Part shown: positions 26,093 to 34,673 of the stretch, piece by piece
Position numbering within the stretch: position 1 is the stretch's first letter
Layout of the letters: each line of letters begins with the position of its first letter
NCBI GenBank assembly: GCA_963704005.1
Contig: CAVPGJ010000004.1
Coordinates: 62,001 to 126,000 of the forward strand
Direction: 5' to 3'
Length of the DNA: 64,000 nucleotides
Source: AC-32 sp963704005
GTDB lineage: Bacteria > Actinomycetota > Thermoleophilia > Gaiellales > Gaiellaceae
The notes under the pieces: generated by a model
Databases searched by the model: none
What the model saw: only the letters and a program-made list of their open reading frames with translations
What the model was told of the DNA's origin: nothing
Made by a program: the position numbers and the translations under genes

Positions 26093-28103
26093 GTGGCGAC
26101 GAGGACGCAGAAAGGCATGCAGCAGCGGCTCGACGAGCTCCGCGAGCAGGTCGACCACCACCTCTACCGGTACCACGTTCTCGACGCGCCGGAGATCTCC
26201 GACGCCGAGTACGACCGGCTCTTCGACGAGCTGAAGGCCCTCGAAGAGGAGCATCCCGACCTGGTCGACGCCCGACTCGCCGACCCAGCGCGTGGGCGCC
26301 CCGCCGAGCGAGCGCTTCCAGAAGGTCCAGCACCTGACGCCGATGGGCTCGCTCGAGAAGGTGACCGACGACGAGAGCCTGCTCAAGTGGGCCGAGGACG
26401 TCCGCAAGCGCCTCGACTCCGACGAGCCGGTCGCCTACGTGATCGAGCCCAAGATCGACGGGCTCGCGATCAACCTCACCTACGAGACCGGGCTGCTCAC
26501 ACGCGGCGCGACGAGAGGCGACGGCGTGCAGGGCGAGGATGTGACCGTCAACCTGCGCACGATCCCATCGGTGCCGCTGCGGATGCGCGGCAACGCGCCG
26601 GCCCTCGTGGAGGTGCGTGGCGAGGTCTACATGCCGCTCTCGGGCTTCCGCGAGCTGAACGCGCGGGTCGCCGAGCTGGGCCAGAAGCTGGCGCCGAACC
26701 CGCGCAACGCCGCCGCCGGCTCGCTCCGGCAGAAGGACTCCTCGATCACCGCCTCGCGGCCACTCGCGGTCTGGGTCTACGGCATGGGCGCGCGCGAGGG
26801 CGCGCAGGTCGCCTCGCACTGGGAGGAGCTCGAGTGGCTCCGCGAGCACGGCTTCCGCACGAACCCGTTCGTCGAGCGGCTGGAGACGATCGAGGAGGTT
26901 GCGAAGCGCTGCGCCGAGTGGGAGCGTCGCCGCGCGGAGCTCGACTACGAGATCGACGGGATCGTGATCAAGGTCGACTCGCTCGAGCAGCAGGCGATCC
27001 TCGGCGCGCTGCACTCGCGGCCGCGCTGGGCGCGCGCGTTCAAGTGGGCGCCGATGACCGCGGAGACGAAGCTCGAGAAGATCGCGATCCGCGTGGGGCG
27101 GACCGGCGCGCTCAACCCATGGGCGATGCTCGAGCCGGTGCAGGTCGGCGGCGTCACGGTCTCCCGGGCGACGCTGCACAACGAGGAGGACATCAACCGC
27201 AAGGACATCCGCGAAGGCGACCGCGTGATCGTCCAGCGCGCCGGCGACGTGATCCCGCAGATCGTCGGCCCGGCCGGCCCGCACGCGAAGGGGACGAAGC
27301 CGTTCAAGATGCCGAAAAAGTGTCCGCTTTGCGGGGCAAATGTCGTCAAGCCCGAGGGCGAGGCGATGCACCGCTGCCCCAACCGCGCCTGCCCGTCGCG
27401 CGGGCTCGAGACCCTGATCAACTGGGTGCAGGGCCCGGCCGACATCGACGGCGTCGGCGAGCAGCTGATGCGCCGCCTCTGGGACCTCGGCCTCGTTCGC
27501 TCGCTGCCCGACCTGTACCGGTTGACGAAGGAGCAGCTGCTGGAGCTGGACGGCTTCCAGGAGAAGAGCGCGTCGAACACGATCGACGCGCTCGAACGGT
27601 CGAAGGGGACGCCGTTCTCGCGTGTGCTGCTCGGGCTGAACATCCCGGATGTCGGCTGGGTGACGGCGCAGAACCTGACGCGACACTTCGGCTCGGTCGA
27701 GAAGCTCGCCTCGGCGACGCAGGAGGAGATCCAGGAGGTCGAGGGGATCGGCCCGGAGCGCGCGGAGGCGATCGCCGAGTGGTTCGCCGACAAGGAGAAC
27801 CTGCGGCTGGTCGGCGAGCTCGAGGAGCTCGGCCTGCGCTTCGAGGCCGGCGCCGAGGAGCGGCCGGTCGAAGGCCCGCTGACCGGCTCGACCTACGTGA
27901 TCACGGGGACGCTCGAGGGCTTCAGCCGCGACGAGGCGCGCAAGGCGCTCGAGGCGAAGGGCGCGAAGGTCGGCGACTCGGTCTCGAAGAAGACGACCGG
28001 CGTGATCGCCGGGGAAAGCCCGGGCTCGAAGCTCGCCAAGGCCGAGCAGCTCGGCGTGCCGGTCCTCGACGAGGCCGCGCTGAAGAAGCTACTGCGCGGC
28101 TAG
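26093..28103 (+). CDS. ligA: NAD-dependent DNA ligase, frameshifted as read
   Basis: LigA seals nicks in replication and repair. The N-terminal Ia domain (LREQVDHHLYRYHVLDAPEISDAEYDRLFDEL, HPDLVDA) is in one frame from GTG 26093. From base ~26274 the protein continues in the +1 frame (DSPTQRVGAPPSERFQKVQHLTPMGSLEKV). One extra base in GCCCGA (26270-26274) would explain this. The rest is intact: EPKIDGLAINL (adenylated Lys), four-Cys zinc finger (CPLCG...CPNRACP), HhH repeats and a C-terminal BRCT domain. The corrected length, ~669 residues, is standard. The gene is essential in bacteria, so a sequencing indel or ribosomal frameshift is more likely than loss. Confidence 0.9.
26270..26274 (+). 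other. Frameshift site in ligA (+1 base)
   Basis: Reading GTC GAC GCC and then skipping one C gives GAC TCG CCG ACC CAG, restoring the conserved DSPTQRVG of LigA. In the unshifted frame the next codon is CGA. Confidence 0.8.
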
Positions 28104-29288
28104 GACCGTGGCGAAGCGGTCCTGCGCGCGCCGGGCCCAGAGCGCCGAGACCGGACGACCGTTCTGGACGACCGAGAAGACCCAGCGGCTCCTGACGTAG
28201 CCCGAGAGCGCCGAGGCCTGGCTGGTCGTTCCGGTCTTGGCGAGCACGTGCCCGCGGGCCGGCGGGCGGCGCATCCGGTCGGAGAGCGTGCCGCTGATCC
28301 CGGCCACGGGCAGGAAGGACGTCAACCAGGGCCGCATCTCCTCGTCGTTCCAGGCCGCCTCGAGGATCCCGGCGATCTCCTGGGCGGTGACGCGGTCGAG
28401 CTGCGAGAGCCCGGAGCCGTCGGCGATCCGGACGCCGTCGAGCGGCACTCCGGCGGCGGCGAGGTCGTTGGCAACGAAAGCCGCGCCGGCCTTCGTCGTG
28501 CCGGGGGTCGCCGCCAGTGCGCCGAGCTGCTTGAGCAGGAGCTCGGCGACGAAGTTGTCGCTGGCCCGGTCCATCCAGCGCAGGATCGCGCTCAGCGGCG
28601 GCGAGTCGATCGACGCAAGCGGAACGCCGTCGCCGTGGTCGACGCCGATTCCCGTGCCGCCGGCGACCGAGACGCCCGCCGCCGCGAGGGCGGCCCGGAA
28701 CCTCAGCGCCGCCGAGAGCGCGGGGTTGCGCGAGACGCGCCCTCGGTAGACGTCGCGGTCGACGGTCAGGGCCGAGAGCGGCGGCGACTCGTTGATGTAG
28801 TAGCCGGGCTTCCAGCCGGGCCCCGCGCGGCGCGCGTCGAAGAACGACTCGTCACCGAAGACCGAGCCGGTCACCCGGACGATCCCGGCCGCGCGCACCT
28901 GGCGCGCCAGCGAGAGCAGGCCGCTGCTCGAGAGGGTCGGGTCGCCGTGGCCGACGAGCAGCAGCGCCCCGCGCCAGACGTTGCCTTCCTGCTCGCCGCG
29001 GCCGACGACGTCGGTCTGGATCCGGAACGCCGGCCCGAGTGCGTCGAGCGCCGCGTACGTGACGCCGAGCTTCTCGTTCGAGGCAGGCGCGAGCGAGAGC
29101 GTGTCGTTGGAGGCGAAGACCGTGGTGCCGGTCTGTAGGTCGAAGACGAGCGCACCGGTTTGCGCGGCCGAGACGTGAGGCACCTTCAGCGCCTTCGCGA
29201 GCTGCTTTGCCAGCGTCGAGCTGCCGGCCCCGGCCGGGGCCGCCAACAGGAGCGCGGCCAGCGCGATGACGGGGAGACGGCGGCCCAT
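28089..29288 (-). CDS. D-alanyl-D-alanine carboxypeptidase/endopeptidase, PBP4 (DacB) type
   Basis: A secreted penicillin-binding protein that trims peptidoglycan cross-links. The 399-residue protein has a Sec signal peptide (MGRRLPVIALAALLLAAPAGA). It has the three catalytic motifs: SxxK at residues 70-73 (SNEK), SxN in RASDNFVAEL and KTG in LAKTGTTSQASALSGY. The large insertion between SxxK and SxN is typical of class C PBPs. The ATG at 29288 is chosen because it gives a clean signal peptide and lies 7 nt after a -10 box. An ATG three codons upstream is inside that -10. It overlaps the ligA 3' end by 15 bp, convergent. Confidence 0.93.
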   Translation of the reverse strand: MGRRLPVIALAALLLAAPAGAGSSTLAKQLAKALKVPHVSAAQTGALVFDLQTGTTVFASNDTLSLAPASNEKLGVTYAALDALGPAFRIQTDVVGRGEQEGNVWRGALLLVGHGDPTLSSSGLLSLARQVRAAGIVRVTGSVFGDESFFDARRAGPGWKPGYYINESPPLSALTVDRDVYRGRVSRNPALSAALRFRAALAAAGVSVAGGTGIGVDHGDGVPLASIDSPPLSAILRWMDRASDNFVAELLLKQLGALAATPGTTKAGAAFVANDLAAAGVPLDGVRIADGSGLSQLDRVTAQEIAGILEAAWNDEEMRPWLTSFLPVAGISGTLSDRMRRPPARGHVLAKTGTTSQASALSGYVRSRWVFSVVQNGRPVSALWARRAQDRFATVLAAQ

Positions 29289-29295
29289 CGGCACC

Positions 29296-29324
29296 ATTGT
29301 TCGGAGCATCGACCCGAGCGTCAA
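29296..29324 (-). promoter_or_regulatory. Promoter of the PBP4 gene
   Basis: Minus strand: TTGACG (29324-29319), a 17-bp spacer, AACAAT (29301-29296), 7 nt, then ATG at 29288. This is a consensus-like leaderless promoter that also fixes the start codon. Confidence 0.65.
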
Positions 29325-29409
29325 GTCTGGGTCGTACGGTCCCCGAGGATGGGTCGCGCGGCCCTTGTTCCCAAGGCGGGGACTATTCGATAATCGGCGA
29401 GAGGTACCT

Positions 29410-29754
29410 GTGGCCCCGGAAGCGATCCCAGCCCTGCTCGACGAGATCGACGAGCTACTAGCAGAGCCGACCCCCTCGAGGGAGCCGGCGACGCTGGCGC
29501 GGCTCGAGCGCACGCTCACGGACGGCTACGCGCACGCGCTCTCGCTCGAGGCCGAGCGGATGCGCCTGGAGCGGCGGATGTCCGAGCTCGCGGGCGAGCT
29601 CCACGACGGCAACCAGGAGCAGAAGGCCGAGGAGCTCGTGCAGGTCTCGAAGCGCATCTCGTGCAAGGGCGCGCAGATCGAGCGGCTAAGGTCGACGCTC
29701 GAGGAGCTTCGCGCGCGGGCACGCGAAGTTCGGGGCGCGACTCCAACATCTTAG
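29410..29754 (+). CDS. Small coiled-coil protein of unknown function
   Basis: A 114-residue, highly charged helical protein: APEAIPALLDEIDELLAEP, then a long heptad-like region (ALSLEAERMRLERRMSELAGELHDGNQEQKAEELVQVSKRI) with a single Cys, and ELRARAREVRG at the end. No family recognised. GTG 29410 is preferred to upstream starts because GAGAGG lies six bases before it. Codon use is ordinary for the region. It is transcribed away from the PBP4 gene and ends just before PRE1 copy E. Confidence 0.75.
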   Translation: MAPEAIPALLDEIDELLAEPTPSREPATLARLERTLTDGYAHALSLEAERMRLERRMSELAGELHDGNQEQKAEELVQVSKRISCKGAQIERLRSTLEELRARAREVRGATPTS

Positions 29755-29780
29755 TAGCCCCACCTCTCAAGCAGAGCGTT

Positions 29781-29851
29781 TCGACCGGTCTTTTCAGACG
29801 GACGCACGGGCAGAGCCCGCACGTCCTGATGGCGGCATCGCAAGCGACGCC
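29781..29851 (+). repeat. PRE1 palindromic repeat, copy E
   Basis: TCGACCGGTC, TTTTCAGACGGACG, hairpin 1 (CGGGCAGAGCCCG), CGTCCTGATG, and hairpin 2 (GGCATCGCAAGCGACGCC). It lies between two convergent genes and ends exactly where the response-regulator stop codon begins. Confidence 0.9.
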
Positions 29852-30529
29852 TCAGACGATCCCGCTCCGGACCGCGTAGACCGCCGCCTGGATCCGGTTC
29901 TCGATCTGCAGCTTCATCAGGATGTTCGAGATGTGGTTCTTGACCGTCTTCGGGCTGATGTGCAGCTCGGCGGCGATCATCGCGTTGTCCTTGCCGCTCG
30001 CAATCAGCTTGAGGACGTCCAGCTCCCGATCGGAGAGCTCGGCCCGGATCGCCTCCCCGGCCTCCGGCGAGCCTGCGGTCGCGCGGACCTGCTGAAGCAC
30101 CTTGCCGGCGATCGCGGGCGAGACGAGCGACTCGCCCACGGCGGCTGCCGAGATCCCGCGGATCAGCTCGTCCACCGACGAGTCCTTCAGCAGGTAGCCG
30201 CATGCGCCCGCCAGGATCGCGTGGAGCACGTCATCGTCCTCGTCGGAGATGGTCAGCACGAGCACGCGCGTCAGCGGCGCGATCGATGCGATCTGGCGGA
30301 TCGCCTCGATGCCGGACATGCCGGGCATGTTCAGGTCCATCACGACCACGTCGGGCGCGACCTCGCGGACGAGCCGGACGGCGTCGGCGCCGTGCCCGGC
30401 CTCGCCCGCGACGTGGACGCCGCGCTCCTCGAGCAGGTTGCGCAGGCCCGTCCGGAACAGGTCGTGATCGTCTACGAGCAGGACGCGAGCACTCGCGGCC
30501 TCTTTGCTGGTCTGGGCGATCTCGCTCAC
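29852..30529 (-). CDS. NarL/LuxR-type response regulator, orphan
   Basis: A two-component transcription regulator. The 225-residue protein has a receiver domain (LLVDDHDLFRTGLRNLLEE; phospho-acceptor Asp65 in VVVMDLNMPG; Lys in GYLLKDSS) and a C-terminal LuxR helix-turn-helix (LSDRELDVLKLIASGKDNAMIAAELHISPKTVKNHISNILMKL). No histidine kinase gene is adjacent. GTG 30529 is chosen since GAAAGGGG lies a few bases upstream; the upstream frame runs through the promoter region. Its stop abuts PRE1 copy E. Confidence 0.93.
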   Translation of the reverse strand: MSEIAQTSKEAASARVLLVDDHDLFRTGLRNLLEERGVHVAGEAGHGADAVRLVREVAPDVVVMDLNMPGMSGIEAIRQIASIAPLTRVLVLTISDEDDDVLHAILAGACGYLLKDSSVDELIRGISAAAVGESLVSPAIAGKVLQQVRATAGSPEAGEAIRAELSDRELDVLKLIASGKDNAMIAAELHISPKTVKNHISNILMKLQIENRIQAAVYAVRSGIV

Positions 30530-30565
30530 CGAACCCCTTTCGGCCAACGCAGTGTAGACCCAGAA

Positions 30566-30625
30566 GGCGCCGACCTGGCGGCGCCGGCCCAAGAGGCGGC
30601 GCGGGCTTTGCTCGTGCCGCCGTCC
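30566..30625 (-). repeat. PRE1-related repeat, copy L (variant with K)
   Basis: GGCGCCGACCTGGCGGCGCC, then GGCGCGGGCTTTGCTCG and GCCGTCC. The reverse complement closely matches copy K (51058-51117). The GACCGGTC box is missing in both. Confidence 0.6.
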
Positions 30626-30628
30626 TTA

Positions 30629-31645
30629 CTAGTCGATCGTGATCGTGACCGTCCGGCTGCCCCAGGCCTGCGCCTGTGCGACCGTCGGGAACCAGAGGTC
30701 GATCCGGTTGCCGACGATCGCTCCGCCCGTGTCGGCGGCGACGCCGGAGCCGTAGCCCGGGATCGTCATGCGCGTGCCGAGCGGGATCACGCTCGGGTCG
30801 ACCGCGACGACGCCCCAGCCGACGGGTGCGCCGGTCGCGGTGTGGCCGCGCAGCGAGTAGCCGGTCGCGACGACGGTCATGCTCGTCCCGTCGCCTGCCG
30901 GGGTCCCCCCGCCGCCGCGGGCCGCGGCCGCCGCGGCGAGCTGGTCGGCGCGCGCCTGGACGGCCTTGGCCTCCTGCTCGAGCGTGCCGATCTCGCCCGC
31001 GTTCGCCTGACGCCTGGCCGCGAGACCGGCGAGGTACGAGGCGCGCTGGACCCTTGCCTGGGCGAGGCCGTCGGCGGTCGCGGCGGCCTGCGCGGTCAGG
31101 GCCGACAGCGCCCGCTCGCGTGACGCGAGGGTGCGCGTCTCGCCGCGGTAGCGCTTCCGGGCGAGCCGGGTCTGGTCGATCACGAGCCGGTCGACGTCCG
31201 CGACGCGGCTGAGCGTGTCGATCCGGTCGACGGCCTGGCTGATCGAGGTGGCACCGAGCACGACGGCTACCGGGTCGTTGTCGCCCTGCTCGTAGAGCTG
31301 CTGCAGGCGTAGCGAGAGGGCGCGCTGGGAGGCCATCAGGGAGTGCTTGGCGATCGCGAGGCGCTGCTCGGCCGCGGCGCGCTCGGCCCGCACCTGAGCC
31401 GTCTCGATCCGAAGCGCGACGACGTGCGCGCGCTCCCGCGCGAGGCGCGCGTCGAGGGCATACAGCTCGAGCAGGGCGCTACGTGAGCGCGCGGAAAGCG
31501 CGGCGTTTTCCTGCTGGAGCTGTGCGGCGCGGGAACTGGGGGAAACGGAGGAATCGGCGGCCACCTGCGCCGGCAACAACCCGCCGAGCAGCAGGAACGC
31601 GACCACAGCCGGCCACGCCCGCAGCTTGCGCTTCTCCCCCGGCAC
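30629..31645 (-). CDS. Secreted coiled-coil protein with 3D domain
   Basis: Probable cell-wall protein. The 338-residue product has a Sec signal (MPGEKRKLRAWPAVVAFLLLGGLLPAQVAA). A long coiled coil (about 35-225) follows, similar in layout to the PcsB/CwlO N-terminal region. The C-terminal 3D domain has VVATGYSLRGHTATG, DPSVIPLGTRMTIPGYG and AADTGGAIVGNRIDLWF, three conserved aspartates seen in MltA/RpfB-type wall lytic proteins. GTG 31645 is chosen because it begins the signal peptide and TACGGT lies 8 nt before it; an ATG at 31714 would add 23 unlikely residues. It is divergent from a similar coiled-coil NlpC/P60 gene. Confidence 0.87.
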   Translation of the reverse strand: MPGEKRKLRAWPAVVAFLLLGGLLPAQVAADSSVSPSSRAAQLQQENAALSARSRSALLELYALDARLARERAHVVALRIETAQVRAERAAAEQRLAIAKHSLMASQRALSLRLQQLYEQGDNDPVAVVLGATSISQAVDRIDTLSRVADVDRLVIDQTRLARKRYRGETRTLASRERALSALTAQAAATADGLAQARVQRASYLAGLAARRQANAGEIGTLEQEAKAVQARADQLAAAAAARGGGGTPAGDGTSMTVVATGYSLRGHTATGAPVGWGVVAVDPSVIPLGTRMTIPGYGSGVAADTGGAIVGNRIDLWFPTVAQAQAWGSRTVTITID

Positions 31646-31725
31646 GAGGCGGGACCGTACCACAGGAGCTTGTGCGCAAACGCCGAAACCCGGGCCTGGT
31701 GGATTTTGTGACATGCATAAGCCAT

Positions 31726-31754
31726 TTGCGGCCGTCCGACGACCTTGTTAGGGT
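31726..31754 (+). promoter_or_regulatory. Promoter of the NlpC/P60 gene
   Basis: TTGCGG (31726-31731), 17 bp, TAGGGT (31749-31754). The start codon follows within 3-9 nt, depending on which of two in-frame GTG codons is used. Confidence 0.5.
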
Positions 31755-31757
31755 GCC

Positions 31758-32897
31758 GTGCTTGTGACGAACCGGCCCCTCCCAGGAGGGCGCCTGTCGG
31801 GCCTGCTACCCCCCTCCGGCTCGACAAGACGTAAGGCGCCGGCCCTAGTCATCGCGTTCGCAGCGTTTTTCGCCGCGACTGCGGTTTCGGCGACCGCTGA
31901 CAGCGTCACGTCGAAACAGGCCGAGGCCCGCAGCGTGCTCGGTCAGATCCAGCAGCTCGACTCCAGCCTGGAGCGCGCGATCGAGGCGTACGACCTTGCC
32001 AACGTCAAGCTCCAGCAGATCAAGCACGACCTGACGACGAACACTCACGACCTGGTCGTCGCCAAGCGCAGCCTGAAGGCCGCTCAGCGGCAGCTCTCGG
32101 CGCGGCTCGTCGAGCTCTACACCTCGCAGGACCAGGACTCGACACTGGCGGTCCTCCTCGGCTCCACGAGCCTCGACCAGATGCTGACCAGGATCGACGC
32201 GGTCGACCGCGTCGGGCAGCAGGACTCCCTCGTCCTCAGCCAGGTCACGCACCTGCGCCACGAGGTCCAGCACCACCAGCACGTGCTGAAGCGCGCGCAC
32301 GCCGAGCAGACGCAGGTGGTCGCGCAGCGCGCGGCCGCGAGGGCTTCGATCCAGAGCCAGCTCGGCCAGCGCCGCGCCCTACTCAGCTCGATCCACAGCG
32401 AGATCGCAACGCTGCAGGCGCAGGAGCGCGCGCGCCAGGCAGAGCTTCAGCGCCAGGTGCAGGCGGCCCAGCAGTCGGCGAGCACGGCGGCGATCGTCCA
32501 GACCGTCGGCGGAGGCGGGATAGGCGGGACCGCGCCGCCGCCGCCTACCCACGGCGGTGTCGTCGGGTACGCCGAGTCGCAGCTTGGCAAGCCCTACGTC
32601 TGGGGCGGAGCCTCGCCTTCGACCGGCTTCGACTGCTCCGGACTCGTCATGTGGTCGTTTGCCCAGATCGGGGTTTCGCTGCCGCACAATGCCGCCGCGC
32701 AGTACGGCTACGGCTCGTACGTGCCCCGCAGCGACCTGCAGGCCGGCGACCTCGTCTTCTTCGACGGCCTCGGCCACGTCGGGATCTACGTGGGCGGCAA
32801 CACCTTCATCCACGCGCCCCACACCGGCGACGTCGTCAAGTACTCGTCGCTGACCGGCTGGTACGCGTCGACCTACGTCGGCGCCCGCAGGATCTAG
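31758..32897 (+). CDS. NlpC/P60 peptidoglycan endopeptidase with coiled-coil N-terminus
   Basis: Predicted D,L-endopeptidase that cuts peptidoglycan stem peptides. The 379-residue protein has a signal-anchor region (about residues 27-47), a long coiled coil (50-245), a Gly/Pro hinge (GGGGIGGTAPPPPTHGG) and a C-terminal NlpC/P60 domain with Cys293 (FDCSGLV), His340 (GHVGIYVG) and His352 (FIHAPHTGD). The arrangement resembles RipA or CwlO types, where the coiled coil holds the enzyme inactive until an FtsEX-like partner acts. Another GTG two codons later (31764) fits the leaderless pattern equally well. It is divergent from the 3D-domain protein, whose coiled coil is alike. Confidence 0.93.
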   Translation: MLVTNRPLPGGRLSGLLPPSGSTRRKAPALVIAFAAFFAATAVSATADSVTSKQAEARSVLGQIQQLDSSLERAIEAYDLANVKLQQIKHDLTTNTHDLVVAKRSLKAAQRQLSARLVELYTSQDQDSTLAVLLGSTSLDQMLTRIDAVDRVGQQDSLVLSQVTHLRHEVQHHQHVLKRAHAEQTQVVAQRAAARASIQSQLGQRRALLSSIHSEIATLQAQERARQAELQRQVQAAQQSASTAAIVQTVGGGGIGGTAPPPPTHGGVVGYAESQLGKPYVWGGASPSTGFDCSGLVMWSFAQIGVSLPHNAAAQYGYGSYVPRSDLQAGDLVFFDGLGHVGIYVGGNTFIHAPHTGDVVKYSSLTGWYASTYVGARRI

Positions 32898-34594
32898 TCC
32901 CGGTACAGGGCCTCGACCTCGGCCGCGAAGTGCTCGGCGCAGACCCGGCGCTTGAGCTTGAGCGTGGGCGTGACCTCGCCCTCCTCGGCGGTGAAGTCGC
33001 GCGGGAGGACGGCGAAGCGCTTGATCTGCTCGTAGCGGGACAGCGGGGCGTTCACCTCGTCGACGATCTTCTGCACCCGCGCCTCGAGCTGCTCGGCTGA
33101 GAGCCCGTCGGTGGCGGCCGGGTCGAGCGTGATCAGCGCGGCGACGTAGGGACGGCGGTCGCCGACGACGAGCGCCTGCGAGACCAGCGGCGAGGTCTTG
33201 AGCGCGTTTTCCAGGTTCTGCGGCGCGACGTTCTTGCCGCCGGCGGTGACGAGGATGTCCTTCTTCCGGTCCGTGATCGTGATGAAGCCGTCCTCGTCGA
33301 TCGAGCCGATGTCGCCCGAGCGCAGCCAGCCGTCGTCGCCGAGCACCTCCCGCGTCGCCTCCTCGTCCTTGAAGTAGCCGGCGAAGACCGTCTGGCTGCG
33401 AATCAGCAGCTCACCGCCCTCGTCCGTCCTCACCTCGAAGCCCGGGAGCGCGGGCCCCACCGTGCCGAAGCGGAAGCGGTCCGGGCGGTTGACCGAGGCA
33501 GCCGTCGTGCACTCGGTCAGGCCCCAGCCCTCGACGACGAGGATGTCGAGCGCGTGGAAGAACTCGCCGATCTCCTTCGCGAGCGGCGCGCCTCCCGAGA
33601 TCCCTAGCCGCAGCCGTCCGCCGAGCTTGTCCTTCACCTTGCTGTAGACGAGCCGGTCGGCGAGCCGGTGCTGGAGGCGCAGACCGGGCGGAACCGGCCG
33701 GCCGGCCTGCCGCAGCTCGCTGACGCGCCGGCCGACGCGCAGCGCCCAGTCCAGCAGCCGCCGCCCTAGGCCGCGCACCTGCTCGAACTGGCCGAGGACG
33801 GCGGTGTGCACCTTCTCGTAGAGCCTCGGGACGCTCGGCAGCAGCGTCGGCCGCACCGCCGGCATCGCCTCCGCGACCCGCAGCGGGTCCGGGCAGAAAG
33901 CGGTCGTGAAGCCCACGCGCGCCGCGATCAGGTGCATCAGCCGCCCGAAGTTGTGCGCCAGCGGCAGGTAGAGCAGCATCGTGTCGTCGGCGACCGCGAA
34001 GCCCCCGATGTTCTCGCAGGCGAGCGCCATCTCGAAGTAGTTGCGGTGGCGGATCATGCAGCCCTTCGGCGGCCCGGTCGTGCCCGAGGTGTAGATGAAG
34101 GTGAACAGGTCCTCGTCGCCGACCGCGGCCTCCGCCTCGGCCAGCGCTTCCGAGTGCTCTGCCGCGTAGGCGCGGCCCCGCTCGCGCAGGCCGTCGAGCT
34201 CCGCGAACGAGATCACGTGCCGGAGCCCCAGGCCGGCGACCTTCGCGCGCTGCTCATCGTCCTCGACCAGTACGCCGACCGCCTCCGAGTGCTCGAGGAT
34301 GTAGGCGGCGTCCTTCGGCGAGCTGTTCGCGTAGATCGCGGTGCCGACCGAGCCGATCCGCGCCAGCGCGTAGTCGAACAGCGCCCACTCGAGCGTCGTC
34401 TGCGCCAGGATCCCGAACGCCTCTCCCTTCCGCACGCCGAGCGCGAGCAGGCCGTTGGCGAGCTCGTCGACCGCCTGGCCGGCCTCCGTCCAGGTGACCT
34501 CGACCCACCCCTCGGGCTGCTCGGTCAGGTATGCGACTTGCGAGCCCCCGGTTGCGACGGCGCCGCGCCAGAGCTCTCCGATCGTCCGTTTCAC
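32894..34594 (-). CDS. Long-chain acyl-CoA synthetase (FadD/FAA1 type)
   Basis: AMP-forming ligase that activates fatty acids with CoA. The 566-residue protein has the P-loop YTSGTTGPPKG at 168-178, LPLAHNFGRLMHL, GGAPLAKEIGEFFHALDILVVEGWGLTE (A5-like motif), SGDIGSIDEDGFITITDRKKDILVTAGGKNVAPQNLE and a C-terminal catalytic Lys region (VTPTLKLKRR). These match eukaryotic-type long-chain synthetases (COG1022-like). The GTG start at 34594 sits 6 nt after TAAGCT, leaderless. It may feed the acyl-CoA dehydrogenases ~10 kb away (inference). Confidence 0.93.
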   Translation of the reverse strand: MKRTIGELWRGAVATGGSQVAYLTEQPEGWVEVTWTEAGQAVDELANGLLALGVRKGEAFGILAQTTLEWALFDYALARIGSVGTAIYANSSPKDAAYILEHSEAVGVLVEDDEQRAKVAGLGLRHVISFAELDGLRERGRAYAAEHSEALAEAEAAVGDEDLFTFIYTSGTTGPPKGCMIRHRNYFEMALACENIGGFAVADDTMLLYLPLAHNFGRLMHLIAARVGFTTAFCPDPLRVAEAMPAVRPTLLPSVPRLYEKVHTAVLGQFEQVRGLGRRLLDWALRVGRRVSELRQAGRPVPPGLRLQHRLADRLVYSKVKDKLGGRLRLGISGGAPLAKEIGEFFHALDILVVEGWGLTECTTAASVNRPDRFRFGTVGPALPGFEVRTDEGGELLIRSQTVFAGYFKDEEATREVLGDDGWLRSGDIGSIDEDGFITITDRKKDILVTAGGKNVAPQNLENALKTSPLVSQALVVGDRRPYVAALITLDPAATDGLSAEQLEARVQKIVDEVNAPLSRYEQIKRFAVLPRDFTAEEGEVTPTLKLKRRVCAEHFAAEVEALYRD

Positions 34595-34673
34595 ATGACC
34601 AGCTTAAGCCGAGAAGGGAAGCTTGGGCGCGTGGCGAATCACGCCGGTCCCACTAGAATTATCCACAGCCCCG

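Noticed and set aside
31646..31757. Possible ydaO-type riboswitch before the wall hydrolase genes
   Set aside because: The divergent gap is only ~112 bp and is taken up by two promoters; conserved ydaO helices are not seen.
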